The translations under genes were made by a program, and so were the position numbers. 64,000 bases of DNA, taken from Streptomyces tendae. Lineage in GTDB: Bacteria > Actinomycetota > Actinomycetes > Streptomycetales > Streptomycetaceae. The notes beneath the pieces are model-generated. The model did not search any database. It had not been told where the DNA came from and saw only the letters and a list, made by a program, of their open reading frames with translations. Shown here piece after piece: positions 32,835 to 41,616 of this stretch (the stretch's first letter is position 1; every line of letters begins with the position of its first letter). The stretch spans positions 558,001 to 622,000 of the forward strand of contig NZ_BMUY01000003.1 in the NCBI RefSeq assembly GCF_014650435.1. Reading direction: 5' to 3'.

Positions 32835-33662
32835 TCAAAGGCTCCTCAGCGCGGTGGCGCTGGGGCTGCCGGCTTCTGCCGTGTACATCACGAGGGAGAA
32901 ACCCGAGCCGGGCAGACTCAGAGTGTGTCGGTCGATTTCCAGCTCGCCGAGTGTGGGGTGATGGAGGTTCTTTCGCACGCTGGGTATGAGGCGCACAGCG
33001 TGATTTCGCCAGCTGCTCGCGAAGTCCGGATCGTGGGTTGCGAACTCGTTGATCAGCTCTGCGAGCGCGTTGTCCGAGGGGTGCAGAACGCTGGCCGCGC
33101 GCAGTTGAGCGGCTATCTGCTGGGAGAAACCGGGCTCCGAACCGGGGGCGGCGTTGCAGAGGGTGCCACGGAATCTCGCTGAGATGCGCGTGAGGTTGCG
33201 CTCCTTGGGTGTGAGCCGAGAGAAGTCCGTGATCAGAGCTGCGGCTGCCGGGTTCCAGGCGACGATGTCCTGCCGGGGGTTGACGACGTAGGCAGGGATG
33301 CCGTCGAGTCGGGCGAGCAGTTGGCGGGCGTCCGCGGGTACGTCCTCCGGCGCGCCGTCACTCTGCGTCGGCAGCACTTGTCCGGCCAGGCGGGCCAGGT
33401 GGTCGCGCTCTGCCTCGGTGAGCTGGAGCGCCCTCGCCAGCGCGGACAGCACCTGGGATGAGGGCCGAGGTGCCCGTGCCCGTTCCAGGCGTTCGTAGTA
33501 GCTCACCGACACCTGCGCCAGGGAGGCCACCTCTTCGCGCCGCAGGCCGGGTGTGCGACGGGCGCGGCGGCCGGGTGGAAGTACCGCGTCGGCCCGCACG
33601 TCTTCCGGTCGCAGGCTCTCGCGGCGGCGGCGGAGAAAATCTGCGAGTTCCTGGCTGCTCAC
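32835..33662 (-). CDS. MmyB-like XRE regulator
   Basis: 275 residues from the GTG at 33662. Helix-turn-helix at about 10-75: RTPGLRREEVASLAQVSVSY, then YERLERAR. The C-terminal MmyB-like ligand domain includes IPAYVVNPRQDIVAWNPAAAAL and LPGSGFSLVMYTAE. This type commonly sits divergent from short-chain reductases or NmrA-type proteins and represses them, as with the NTF2/NmrA pair here. MmyB-like domains may bind fatty acids. The 130-base divergent gap should hold its operator. Confidence 0.87.
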   Translation of the reverse strand: MSSQELADFLRRRRESLRPEDVRADAVLPPGRRARRTPGLRREEVASLAQVSVSYYERLERARAPRPSSQVLSALARALQLTEAERDHLARLAGQVLPTQSDGAPEDVPADARQLLARLDGIPAYVVNPRQDIVAWNPAAAALITDFSRLTPKERNLTRISARFRGTLCNAAPGSEPGFSQQIAAQLRAASVLHPSDNALAELINEFATHDPDFASSWRNHAVRLIPSVRKNLHHPTLGELEIDRHTLSLPGSGFSLVMYTAEAGSPSATALRSL

Positions 33663-33792
33663 TGTTCCATGCTGCCACGGGAGGGGACGGCCGAGCCTCG
33701 CACTGCCGGTCCGGGGCTTGGCTGTCCGTTCCACGTCCATGAGTCCGCTGCGCATGGTGGCCTGGTCGGTTTGTCGACCACGAGGAGAAAAG

Positions 33793-34233
33793 GTGACCAG
33801 GACCCCTGCGGAGATCTTTCGCCGCATGATCGATCTGATGCTGGCCAAGGACATGAATGCCGTGGCAGAGCTGTGGGCTGCTGACGGAATCGCTGAGTTC
33901 CCTTTCGCGGCCGGGAACTTGCCTCGTGTGCTGCGCGGACGTGAGGAGGTACGTGCCTACCTCGCCCACTATCCGGATCTGATGGACATGAAGGAGGTGG
34001 CCGCGCTGACCGTGCGGCCAACGGATCAAGCGGACACCGTCGTGGTGGAGTGGACGGCCACCGGCCTCACCGTGGCCACTTCCCAGCCCTACCGCCTGGA
34101 CTACGTCGTGGTCCTCACGGTCCGCGACGGGTTGATCGCTCTGTACCGGGACTACTGGAGTCCGCTGTCGGCGGCCGCCGCTGCCGGGGGTCTGGCCGGA
34201 CTGATCGACTCGCTCGGAAGGAAGAACACCTGA
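33793..34233 (+). CDS. SnoaL/NTF2-like fold protein
   Basis: 146 residues from a GTG at 33793 preceded by GAGGAGAAAAG. NTF2-like cone fold: a helical start (AEIFRRMIDLMLAKDMNAVA, ELWAADGIAEFPFA), then RVLRGREEVRAYLAHY and strands ending LYRDYWSPLS. The family holds isomerases, dehydratases and ligand-binding proteins. Its stop overlaps the start of the NmrA-like gene (TGATG), so both are made together, and both probably fall under the divergent MmyB-like regulator. Confidence 0.84.
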   Translation: MTRTPAEIFRRMIDLMLAKDMNAVAELWAADGIAEFPFAAGNLPRVLRGREEVRAYLAHYPDLMDMKEVAALTVRPTDQADTVVVEWTATGLTVATSQPYRLDYVVVLTVRDGLIALYRDYWSPLSAAAAAGGLAGLIDSLGRKNT

Positions 34234-35075
34234 TGTCCGGAGTGCTCGTGACCGGAGGGACCGGCAAGACGGGCAAGGCGCTGGTGCGAGTGCTCCGCGG
34301 CGCCGGTGTGCGGACCCGGGCCGCCAGCCGGAACCCGGCCGCGGCCGATCCCGACGCGGTCCGCCTCGACTGGAACGACCCGACCACGTTCGGCCCCGCG
34401 CTCGACGGGACGGACCGGGTCTTCCTGCTTCCGCCGGTGGAGAGTGTGGACCCGCTGCCGCTGGTCGAGCCCTTCCTGCAGCAGGCGCAGCGGGCCGGTA
34501 TCCAGCGCCTCGTGATGCTCGGCTCCGCCATCGTGCTGCCGAACGCACCCGGCGCTGCGGAGCTGGCCACTCGGGTCCGGGCTCTGCCCGGAGGTGTCGT
34601 ACTGCGCGCTTCCGGCTTCATGCAGAACTTTCTGCGCCCGCACCCACTGGCCGAGCACATCCATCGACACGGTGAGATCCGCACCGCTGCCGGTGACGGC
34701 AGACTGGGGTGGGTCGACGCGCGGGACATCGCGGCCGGCGCTGCCGCGCTCTTGGCCGACTTCAAGGTGGACGCCCGAAACGACTACCTGATCACCGGGC
34801 CGTACGGGATGAGCTATCCACAGGCCGCGCTGATCATCACCGAGCGGACCGGCCGACGGGTTCGGGTGGAGCCCGTTACGGAGGAGGAACAGGCTGCCGC
34901 CTACCGTTCCTCCGGAATGCCGGCCGAGTTCGCTGCCGCCCTTGCCGCCGTCGAGCGCGGAATCAAGGAGGGACGCGAAGACCAGGTCAGCACCGCGGTG
35001 CTCGAACTGACCGGCCGTCCGCCGCGTACCTTCGCCGAATTCGTCGCTGACCACGCGTACGAGTGGGCTCGGTGA
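34233..35075 (+). CDS. NmrA-like NAD(P)-binding protein
   Basis: 280 residues. N-terminal Rossmann motif GVLVTGGTGKTGKALVRVL, with Arg at the end of strand 2 (RAASRNP) suggesting NADP. FLLPPVESVDP and VVLRASGFMQNFLRP are typical of the NmrA/HSCARG and azoreductase-like atypical short-chain group, which lacks the YxxxK pair. ITGPYGMSYPQAALII is the C-terminal family block. It may act as a reductase or redox sensor. It is coupled to the NTF2-like gene by a one-base overlap. Confidence 0.86.
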   Translation: MSGVLVTGGTGKTGKALVRVLRGAGVRTRAASRNPAAADPDAVRLDWNDPTTFGPALDGTDRVFLLPPVESVDPLPLVEPFLQQAQRAGIQRLVMLGSAIVLPNAPGAAELATRVRALPGGVVLRASGFMQNFLRPHPLAEHIHRHGEIRTAAGDGRLGWVDARDIAAGAAALLADFKVDARNDYLITGPYGMSYPQAALIITERTGRRVRVEPVTEEEQAAAYRSSGMPAEFAAALAAVERGIKEGREDQVSTAVLELTGRPPRTFAEFVADHAYEWAR

Positions 35076-35257
35076 CCGTGCGCCCGTGCCCGCTCCTCCT
35101 CTGCGCCGAACTGAAGCGGGGCAGCTGTCACTTGGCCTGGTGGAACTCCATGGTGCCGAGGGTCGTGATGTCCATCGCGCAACTCCACAAGGGGGCGAGG
35201 ACCTGGGAAGTGCCGGGGCGGAAATTCGGTGTCCCGTCCGCCCGGTAGGGGCACAGG

Positions 35258-35839
35258 ATGGCGACCATGACTCTGACCACCCCCGCCCTGAGCACCGATC
35301 GCCTGCGGCTGCGGCCCTTCACGGAAGCCGATGCGGACTTCCTGCACGCCATGCACGGCAGCGCGCACGTGATGCGCTACTGGGACTCCCCGCCGTGGAC
35401 CGACCGGGCCCGTGCCGACCGCTTTCTCTCGATGTGCCGGACGATGGCGGAGGAGGGCACCGGCGTGCGGGTGGCCGTCGAGCGGGCTTCCGACGGGGCG
35501 TTCGTCGGCTGGGTCTGCCTGGTCGAGTGGAACCCGGTCTACCGCAGCGCGTCGCTGGGTTACTGCCTCGACGAGGCGATGTGGGGCCACGGCTACGCGA
35601 CGGAGGCCGCGCACGCCCTGCTGCGGTGGGCCTTCGACACGCTGGACCTGAACCGGGTACAGGCCGAGGCCGACACGCGCAACGCGGCGTCCGCCCGGGT
35701 GCTGGAGAAGGTGGGCTTCGTGCGCGAGGGGACGTTGCGGGAGGACTGCGTCGTGGACGGCGAGGTGTCCGACTCCTGGGTGTACGGACTGCTCAGGCGG
35801 GAGTGGCGACCGTCGGCCGTCCCGGGCGCCGCCCGTTGA
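35258..35839 (+). CDS. GNAT-family N-acetyltransferase (RimJ/RimL-like)
   Basis: 193 residues; the ATG at 35267 is an alternative start three codons later. TDRLRLRPFTEADADFLHAM opens the GNAT fold. SLGYCLDEAMWGHGYATEAA holds the acetyl-CoA loop, and LNRVQAEADTRNAASARVLE with KVGFVREGTLREDC are RimJ-type motifs. Members acetylate ribosomal protein N termini, small amines or antibiotics. No neighbour points to the substrate. Confidence 0.88.
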   Translation: MATMTLTTPALSTDRLRLRPFTEADADFLHAMHGSAHVMRYWDSPPWTDRARADRFLSMCRTMAEEGTGVRVAVERASDGAFVGWVCLVEWNPVYRSASLGYCLDEAMWGHGYATEAAHALLRWAFDTLDLNRVQAEADTRNAASARVLEKVGFVREGTLREDCVVDGEVSDSWVYGLLRREWRPSAVPGAAR

Positions 35840-36052
35840 GCGGGCGGTCGCGCTTACCGGCGGGGGTCCGCACGCGTTCACCGGCGAGGGCCCGCGCCCG
35901 CCTCGCCGGCCGGTCCGTCCGTCCGTGTGGGCGGGCGGGCGCGGCGGACGGATGTGGAAGTTCTCCGACGGTTTCCGCACGGGGGGTGGCCGACGGTGCC
36001 GGGGTGGCTACCATCCCACGCGGAGTGCGGCGCTCGGGGGCGGAGGACCGGT
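35840..36052. other. Gap of GC-rich non-coding sequence
   Basis: 213 bases without a supported gene. GGCCGG/CCGGCC and GTCCGTCCGTCC runs could fold into hairpins and act as a terminator for the acetyltransferase gene. GGAGG at the end is the ribosome site of the next gene. Confidence 0.4.
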
Positions 36053-36550
36053 GTGAGGCGACGTTCCAGCAGGGGACCCGTCGGGCCCGACCCGACGATC
36101 CGTCTGGCGTGCAGGCTGGTGAGCACCAAGGTCGGTGACCGGATCCTGCAGTGGTACATGATCCATCCCCTCCTGGTGTCCCGGCCTCCCGCGGGATCCG
36201 TCATCCGCCAGCAGGTCTGCCCGACCTGCGACCAGACCGTCTCGTGCGTCGTCCTGGGCGTGGCCGAGACGCGCAAGCGCCGACGGATCCGGGCGGCCCT
36301 GGCCCTGGCCGCCGCCGTCACGACCGTCGTCCTGATCGGGCTCAACGTGGTGACCTTCGATCCCGACGGGCACTTCGCCGCCACTCTTTCTTTGAGTTTC
36401 GCAGCCATGGGGACCCTCGTCGCCGCCGCTTTCCTCTGCGACTCCTGGCTGGCCGAAGACGGCGTGTGGCTGCGCAACCCGGAGACGGGCCGGAGGTACT
36501 GGCGGCTCGGTCCCGTCCAGGATCCGTCCCACGGGCTGACCTACAAGTGA
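36053..36550 (+). CDS. Small membrane protein with a CxxC motif
   Basis: 165 residues from a GTG at 36053 with GGAGG six bases upstream; the longer frame has no such signal. A soluble N-terminal part has the motif QQVCPTCDQTVSC, a possible zinc knuckle. Two membrane helices follow (ALALAAAVTTVVLIGLNVV and LSLSFAAMGTLVAAAFLC) and a short C-terminal tail with WLRNPETGRRYWRLGP. The family is not recognised. It is the only gene between the acetyltransferase and the large repeat protein. Confidence 0.65.
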   Translation: MRRRSSRGPVGPDPTIRLACRLVSTKVGDRILQWYMIHPLLVSRPPAGSVIRQQVCPTCDQTVSCVVLGVAETRKRRRIRAALALAAAVTTVVLIGLNVVTFDPDGHFAATLSLSFAAMGTLVAAAFLCDSWLAEDGVWLRNPETGRRYWRLGPVQDPSHGLTYK

Positions 36551-36720
36551 GCCCGCGCTCCGGGTGGGGCTGGTGAACTCGGCGCGCAGTACGGCCTTTT
36601 GACGATACGTCGTGATCACTGCACGTTCCGCGTGCGTCCCTGAGGTGTTTCCCCGCCGCACTCCTTCTGTTCGCCGTGCCTGGCTACCTTCGCGTGGCCC
36701 GGTCCGGCCGCAGGAGAGGT

Positions 36721-39372
36721 ATGTCCATGAGCACCCCTGTCCACCGCACCTCCGAACGGCCTTCCGTAGCCGCCCTGACATCGGCCCGGGAGCGTCGGGA
36801 GGAAGGCCGGACGGGAAGTTCTTCCGGGTCCCGGACCTCGGCGGAGCAGGCCCTCCTCGGACTGCAGTCCAGCGCCGGCAACCGGGCGGCGGCCGCCACG
36901 GTGCAGCGCGCCAGGGGCAGGACCCTGGAGCGGACCCCGGGGACCGACACCGACCGCCCCGGCTCCGCGCCCGGCGGCCGGCGCGACCCCGCCGGTCGCA
37001 CCCGGCGCGGCTCCGAGTCCGGCACCCAGGGCATGGACATCGACCCCGCCCTCCAGGAGCAGGCCACCAGCGCGCGGCGCGCCGCCCTCACGGCCAGGTT
37101 CCCTCCCTCGGGCCGCACCCGGCGCGGCTCCGACACCGACACCCGGCCCGGCCCCGGCGGTCTCGCCCGGCGCGGCTCCGAGTCCGGCGCCCAGGGCATG
37201 GACGTCGACCCGGCCCTCCAGGAGCAGGCCACCACCGCCAGACGAGAAGCCCTCGCAGCCGGTTTCACCCCCTCGGGCCGCACCCGACGCGCCTCCGACG
37301 CCGACACCCGGCCCGCCCCCGCAGGCCGCACCCGACGCGGCTCCCAGTCCGGCACCCACGGCATGGACATCGACCCCGCCCTCCAAGCACAGGCCGCCAC
37401 CGCCAGACGCGAGGCCGAGGAAGCAGCCGCCAGAGCGGCCCGCCTCCGTGAAGAAGCGGAGGCAGCCGCAGCCGCAGCGGAAAGGGAGAGGCAACTTCGC
37501 GCGGAGGCGGAAGCGGCCGAGGCCAAAGCCCGAGAGCGCATCGCGGCAGCCAAAGCAGCGGCAGCGGAAGAGGACCGGCGCCGCCGCGAGGCGGAAGCAG
37601 CCGCCGAGGCAGATCGACGCCGCCGCCTCGAAGAGGAAGCACGACCGCCCGTCGTCGAGGAAGCCCACACCGCCGTCGAAGAAGCAGTGACGCACACCGC
37701 CGTCGAGGAGGAAGAGGAAGCACGCGTCTCCGTGGAGGAGGTCACGCTCGCGCCCGAGGAACGCGCGGCCAGAGACAGACGCATCGCCGAACTCGAGGCC
37801 CGCTTCACCCCGTCGGGCCGCACGCGACGCGGCTCGGACCTCGACATCCGGCCCGAGCCCGCCGACCTCACCCGACGCGGCTCCGACTCCGGCGTCCGAT
37901 ACACGGCCCCCACCGAGGAAGAGGCGCCTCCCGTCGAGGAAGAGGAAGCACGCCGGTCCGAGGAACGCACCGCCGCCGACACCAGAGCGGAGGTCAGGAG
38001 TGATCGCCTGAAGGCGGTCGCCGAGAACGCGGACCACGGCAAGAGGCTCCTCGATCCCACGGACGCCCTGGGCAAGGGTGTCCAGGCCCCGACCGCCGCG
38101 GGCCTCGGCCAGGACGCCACCGCCGCGGCGGCCTCCGCCCCGAAGAACGACACCGCCGCCGCCGCGCAGGCTGCCGCCCAGACCCACGACGCCTCCGCCG
38201 CGGGAGTCTCCGGCGCATCGCTGAGCGGCCTCACCGAGCTCTTCTCCGGCGCGGCCAGCGTCGCCGATTCGTTCAGGAACCTGAGGACGGCTCTGAGCAA
38301 GGGGAGCGGGGCCGGGTACCACAACGCTCACAAGAAGGGGAAGACCAAGGCGACCGACGCGGGCATGAGTGTCGCCAGTACGGGCGCCAACGCCGGCACC
38401 ATCGCCAAGGAAGCGGTCAAGCTGCAGGGGGTGGGAAGCACCGTGGCCTCCGCCGAGGCGAGCGGTGTGCTCAGCGGCGTCGCAGGTGTGGCCAAGGCCG
38501 TCCGGGCCGCGTTCAAGTCCAAGGGTGCGATCGCGAAGATCCACGGTCTGAGGCAGCTCCAGAAGCACAACGCCGCCCAGTCCCAACGGCTGCTCCGGCT
38601 GGAGGCCGAGGCCAACACCGCCGAGCTCAACGCCCGTTTCGCCCGCGAGGCCGTGGAGCGGGCGAGGGACGACCGCGAAGGCCGTACGGAGGAGGAGTGG
38701 GCGGCGGACCTCAGAACCGCCGGGGCCGCGTACGAGAGGACGGCGCTGATCGAGGCCCGGGCCAAGGCCGACTTCCTCAGCCTCGCGCGGGACCTGGAGG
38801 ACCTGAACTTCGCCACGGATCTCGCGAAGAGCAGGCAGGTCAGCAAGGCGGTCAAGGAAATGGGGGGCGGCGTCATGGGCGAGGGCCTCAAGGGAGCGGG
38901 CGGCGTCGCGACCGTGGCCATCGCCGCCACCGTGGGCCTGGCGTCCAACCCTGCGGGCTGGATCACTGCCGCGGTAGGGGCGGGCCTCGTCCTCACTACC
39001 GCCGCCTACAAGGGAGGCAGTGCGGCCTACGGACGGTTCCAGGAGGCCCACCACCCCGAGCTCTACACGCCGGAGGGCGAGCCGATACCCACGGCCAAGG
39101 ACACCGGGGATTCGCTGCTGCACGCCATGAAGTTCTGGAAGAAGATCACGAAGTACAAGCGCCAGCTGGCGGCGCACAAGATCTACAACATGATCTCCCG
39201 CGAGGGCACCGATCCCGCCCTGCGCGCCTCCGCCCTGCAACTGCTGATCCTGATCAAGGCCGGTCCCGAGGACCACAAGCTGCGACCGGCCGAGTGGGAG
39301 GCGCGGCTCATGAACCCGGCCGAGAAGGCCGACGTGATCAAGGAGATCACGGACCAGCTCGCCTCCAGTTGA
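36721..39372 (+). CDS. Large repeat and coiled-coil protein with injection-system-cargo-like N terminus
   Basis: 883 residues from the ATG at 36721 (AGGAG upstream; ATG 36727 also possible). Residues about 40-65 contain ALLGLQSSAGNRAAAATVQR, the LQxxAGNxAV-type motif found at the N termini of Streptomyces contractile-injection-system (eCIS) associated proteins. Three 55-residue repeats follow (GRTRRGS...GMDIDPALQ), then a 100-residue Ala/Glu/Arg coiled coil with a fourth GRTRRGSD copy after it. The Ala/Gly-rich C-terminal half has a hydrophobic stretch (GVATVAIAATVGLASNPAGW, ITAAVGAGLVLTTAAY) and a conserved-looking tail. No signal peptide. A cargo or effector role is inference; no eCIS genes are in the window. 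Confidence 0.72.
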   Translation: MSMSTPVHRTSERPSVAALTSARERREEGRTGSSSGSRTSAEQALLGLQSSAGNRAAAATVQRARGRTLERTPGTDTDRPGSAPGGRRDPAGRTRRGSESGTQGMDIDPALQEQATSARRAALTARFPPSGRTRRGSDTDTRPGPGGLARRGSESGAQGMDVDPALQEQATTARREALAAGFTPSGRTRRASDADTRPAPAGRTRRGSQSGTHGMDIDPALQAQAATARREAEEAAARAARLREEAEAAAAAAERERQLRAEAEAAEAKARERIAAAKAAAAEEDRRRREAEAAAEADRRRRLEEEARPPVVEEAHTAVEEAVTHTAVEEEEEARVSVEEVTLAPEERAARDRRIAELEARFTPSGRTRRGSDLDIRPEPADLTRRGSDSGVRYTAPTEEEAPPVEEEEARRSEERTAADTRAEVRSDRLKAVAENADHGKRLLDPTDALGKGVQAPTAAGLGQDATAAAASAPKNDTAAAAQAAAQTHDASAAGVSGASLSGLTELFSGAASVADSFRNLRTALSKGSGAGYHNAHKKGKTKATDAGMSVASTGANAGTIAKEAVKLQGVGSTVASAEASGVLSGVAGVAKAVRAAFKSKGAIAKIHGLRQLQKHNAAQSQRLLRLEAEANTAELNARFAREAVERARDDREGRTEEEWAADLRTAGAAYERTALIEARAKADFLSLARDLEDLNFATDLAKSRQVSKAVKEMGGGVMGEGLKGAGGVATVAIAATVGLASNPAGWITAAVGAGLVLTTAAYKGGSAAYGRFQEAHHPELYTPEGEPIPTAKDTGDSLLHAMKFWKKITKYKRQLAAHKIYNMISREGTDPALRASALQLLILIKAGPEDHKLRPAEWEARLMNPAEKADVIKEITDQLASS
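36994..37425 (+). repeat. Three tandem 165-bp (55-codon) repeats inside the cargo-like gene
   Basis: Units start at 36994, 37159 and 37324, exactly 165 bases apart. The third fades into the coiled-coil segment. Each encodes a GRTRRGS-like Arg/Ser motif, GMD(I/V)DPALQ and a short ATxARRxAL helix. The GRTRRGSD half recurs near 37814. Tandem duplication in frame is the simplest origin. Confidence 0.8.
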
Positions 39373-39438
39373 CGACGCGGGAGGGGCGGGAGCAGGGGGA
39401 AGCAGGCGATACAGGCCCGCCCCCTGCTCCCGGCCCGC

Positions 39439-40332
39439 TCAGCCGTCGGACGGATGCCCGCCCGGCGCCTCCCGCAGCGCCTCACCCAGCACCTCCCGCA
39501 TGCCGACCGGTTCCCGCCCCAGCAGCTCGGCCAGCGCCGGGTCGGCCGTGGCGAACTCGCCGGCGCGGGCGGCGGCGAAGATGCCCAGGAACTGGTCGGC
39601 GTAGTGCGCGGGGACGCCCTGGGCCACCAGCTGGTCGCGGAAGGCGGCCTCGGGCGCGGTGCTCCGCGTGAACCGCCGGCCCGTCACCTCGGACGCCAGG
39701 GCCGCGATGTCGTCGAAGGTCAGCGCCCGCGACGCGGTGAGGGGCGGGGTGGGGCCCTCGAAGCGGCCCTCGTCGGCGAGTACGGCGGCGGTCGCCTCGG
39801 CGAGGTCGTCGTGCGTGGTCCAGGCGACCGGGCCGTCCGCGGGGAGCAGTATCTCGCCGGTCTCCAGGGCGTGGTCGAGGAAGCGCGTCGCGCTGGCGGC
39901 GTAGAAGCCGTTGCGCAGTGCGGTGAAGGGGACTCCGCAGCCGCGCAGGATCTCCTCGGTGGCGGCGTGATCGCGGCAGGCCTGGAAGTGGGAGGCCGCA
40001 CCGGCGCCCATCTGGCTGGTGTAGAGGACCCGGCGGGCGCCCGCCGCGACGGCCGCCTCGATCGCGGTGCGGTGCTGCTTGACGCACTCCTCGCCCAGTT
40101 TGTCCACGGAGACGACGAGGACCTGGGAGGCGCCCTCGAAGGCGTGGGCGAGGCTCCCGGCGTCCGCGAAGTCGCCCCCGCGCACCCGCACCCCCTGGTC
40201 GGCGAAGGTCCGCGCCCGCGGACTGCCCGGGTCGCGGACGCTGACGCCCACCTGTTCCGCGGGCACCCGGGTGAGCAGGTGCTCGACGATCCGTCGGCCC
40301 AGCTGTCCGGTGGCTCCGGTCACGATGATCAT
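39439..40332 (-). CDS. NAD(P)H-binding quinone reductase-like protein (QOR2/NmrA type)
   Basis: 297 residues from the ATG at 40332. Starts directly with the Rossmann motif MIIVTGATGQLGRRIVEHLL. VSVRDPGSPRA after strand 2 suggests NADP specificity; VLYTSQMGAGAASHFQACRD and LRNGFYAAS are QOR2 (YtfG)-like blocks. It may reduce quinones or act against reactive electrophiles. It is divergent from a TetR regulator 144 bases away, its likely repressor. Confidence 0.87.
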   Translation of the reverse strand: MIIVTGATGQLGRRIVEHLLTRVPAEQVGVSVRDPGSPRARTFADQGVRVRGGDFADAGSLAHAFEGASQVLVVSVDKLGEECVKQHRTAIEAAVAAGARRVLYTSQMGAGAASHFQACRDHAATEEILRGCGVPFTALRNGFYAASATRFLDHALETGEILLPADGPVAWTTHDDLAEATAAVLADEGRFEGPTPPLTASRALTFDDIAALASEVTGRRFTRSTAPEAAFRDQLVAQGVPAHYADQFLGIFAAARAGEFATADPALAELLGREPVGMREVLGEALREAPGGHPSDG

Positions 40333-40476
40333 GGCTCGCTCCAGTACTCGGGTGCTCTCGCACACGTGTGCTCATGGGTGTGTTTCCGCTGCTCTCCATG
40401 GAGTGTTTCCAGCGGAACCATTTCTACGGTAACACCGATAATTCCGATGAGTACACGGCTGCGATATCGTCGATAC
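40333..40476. promoter_or_regulatory. Divergent promoter region of the QOR2-like and tetR genes
   Basis: A markedly AT-rich 144-base gap. CGATATCG (40462-40469) is an 8-bp palindrome next to the tetR start, and related CGATA/CGAT motifs recur at 40436-40446. This is a plausible TetR operator region. Confidence 0.4.
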
Positions 40477-41169
40477 ATGTCCTCTCGTTCCGACCGGACC
40501 CGGCAGCGGGTCATCGAGGCCGCCATCGGTCTGCTGACGCGCGGCGGCCGCGACGCCGTCACCACCCGCGCGGTCGCCGAGGCGGCGGGGCTGCAGCCGC
40601 CGGCCATCTACCGGCTGTTCGGCGACAAGGACGGGCTGCTCGACGCGGTCGCCGAGCACGGCTTCGCGAGCTTCCTCGCCACCAAGCACGTCGACCCCGA
40701 CCCACAGGACCCCATCGAGGACCTGCGGGCCGGCTGGGACCTCGCGGTCGAGTTCGGTCTGGCCAATCCCGCGCTGTACACGCTGATGTACACCGAACCC
40801 GCGCGGACGGGTTCGGCCGCCTTCAAGACCGGCATGGAGATCCTGATGGGCCGTATGCGGCGGCTCGCGGCCGGCGGATGGCTCCGCGTGGACGAGGAGC
40901 TGGCGGCCCAGATCATCCACGCCACGGCCCGCGGCGCGGTGCTCACCTGGCTGTCCCTGCCCGAGGACCGGCGCGACCCGGCCCTGTTCACCACCCTGCG
41001 CGAGTCCATGGTCACCGCCGTCACCCACGAGCGCCCGGCCGTACGGGACGCCGGTCCGGCGGGCGCCGCCCGCGCGCTGCGCGCCACCCTCCCCGAGCAG
41101 ACGGCGCTCAGCGAGGCGGAGCAGCGGCTGCTGGGCGAGTGGCTGAAGCGCCTCGCCGACGGCGGCTGA
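40477..41169 (+). CDS. TetR-family transcriptional regulator
   Basis: 230 residues. N-terminal helix-turn-helix (about 5-52): RQRVIEAAIGLLTRGGRDAV, TTRAVAEAAGLQPPAIYRLF, GDKDGLLDAV. The C-terminal ligand domain includes FGLANPALYTLMYTEPARTG and AQIIHATARGAVLTWLSLPE. It is divergent from the QOR2-like reductase and most likely represses it until an electrophile or quinone is bound. Confidence 0.89.
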   Translation: MSSRSDRTRQRVIEAAIGLLTRGGRDAVTTRAVAEAAGLQPPAIYRLFGDKDGLLDAVAEHGFASFLATKHVDPDPQDPIEDLRAGWDLAVEFGLANPALYTLMYTEPARTGSAAFKTGMEILMGRMRRLAAGGWLRVDEELAAQIIHATARGAVLTWLSLPEDRRDPALFTTLRESMVTAVTHERPAVRDAGPAGAARALRATLPEQTALSEAEQRLLGEWLKRLADGG

Positions 41170-41616
41170 TCCCCCGCCGGGGCACCTGACCGGCCTCTAC
41201 CAGTGCGCCGCCCGGCAGGCCAACGACCTTTTCAGCCAAAGGAGTTCGGGCGTCATCGGGGCATTTTTCGCGTCAAACCCCCGACGGTTCCACGCCGTGG
41301 TCACGAGACCGACACGACGAGTGAGCACGACGTGAGCACAAGCGGTATGGTCCCTTCCCGAACGTCGAACGCCGGTCGTGGACACGGGAGTTCGAGGCGC
41401 TTCGGGATGCGCGGTCCCGTGCCGTTTCGAGTCCGCGTCACCGGCGCGCCCCCTGCTTCGTACCGGCCCTCGCGTGTTCCCGGGAGATCCATGTCGTGCG
41501 CCTTCGCCGTCCTCCGCATCGCTGCCGACTCCGCGGCACGGGGTGACCGCGGAAGACACCGGTCCGCTCCGGCCCGCTGAGAGCCCGATCGACGGCTTCC
41601 GATCCGTGAGGACCAG
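41170..41616. other. Leader and promoter region of the conservon
   Basis: 447 bases upstream of cvnA. Frames here have no ribosome sites or family resemblance. The segment is less GC-rich than the genes around it (for example around 41225-41345) and probably carries the operon promoter and a long untranslated leader. GTGAGCACGACGTGAGCAC at 41321-41339 is a short direct repeat (GTGAGCAC twice) that could bind a regulator. Confidence 0.45.

Noticed and set aside
35128..35230. Minus-strand peptide ending in TTLGTMEFHQAK, between the NmrA-like gene and the acetyltransferase, that looked like a protein C terminus.
   Set aside because: There is no start, ribosome site or family match, and it runs into the acetyltransferase gene in antisense; at most a decayed fragment.
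36616..39276. Long open frame of 886 codons on the minus strand opposite the repeat/coiled-coil gene.
   Set aside because: It is Gly/Leu/Arg-rich nonsense without family features, caused by GC-rich codon bias of the plus-strand gene, which has a ribosome site and recognisable motifs.
41203..41580. 125-codon plus-strand frame upstream of cvnA.
   Set aside because: It lacks a ribosome site and codon bias and shows no family resemblance; better seen as operon leader.
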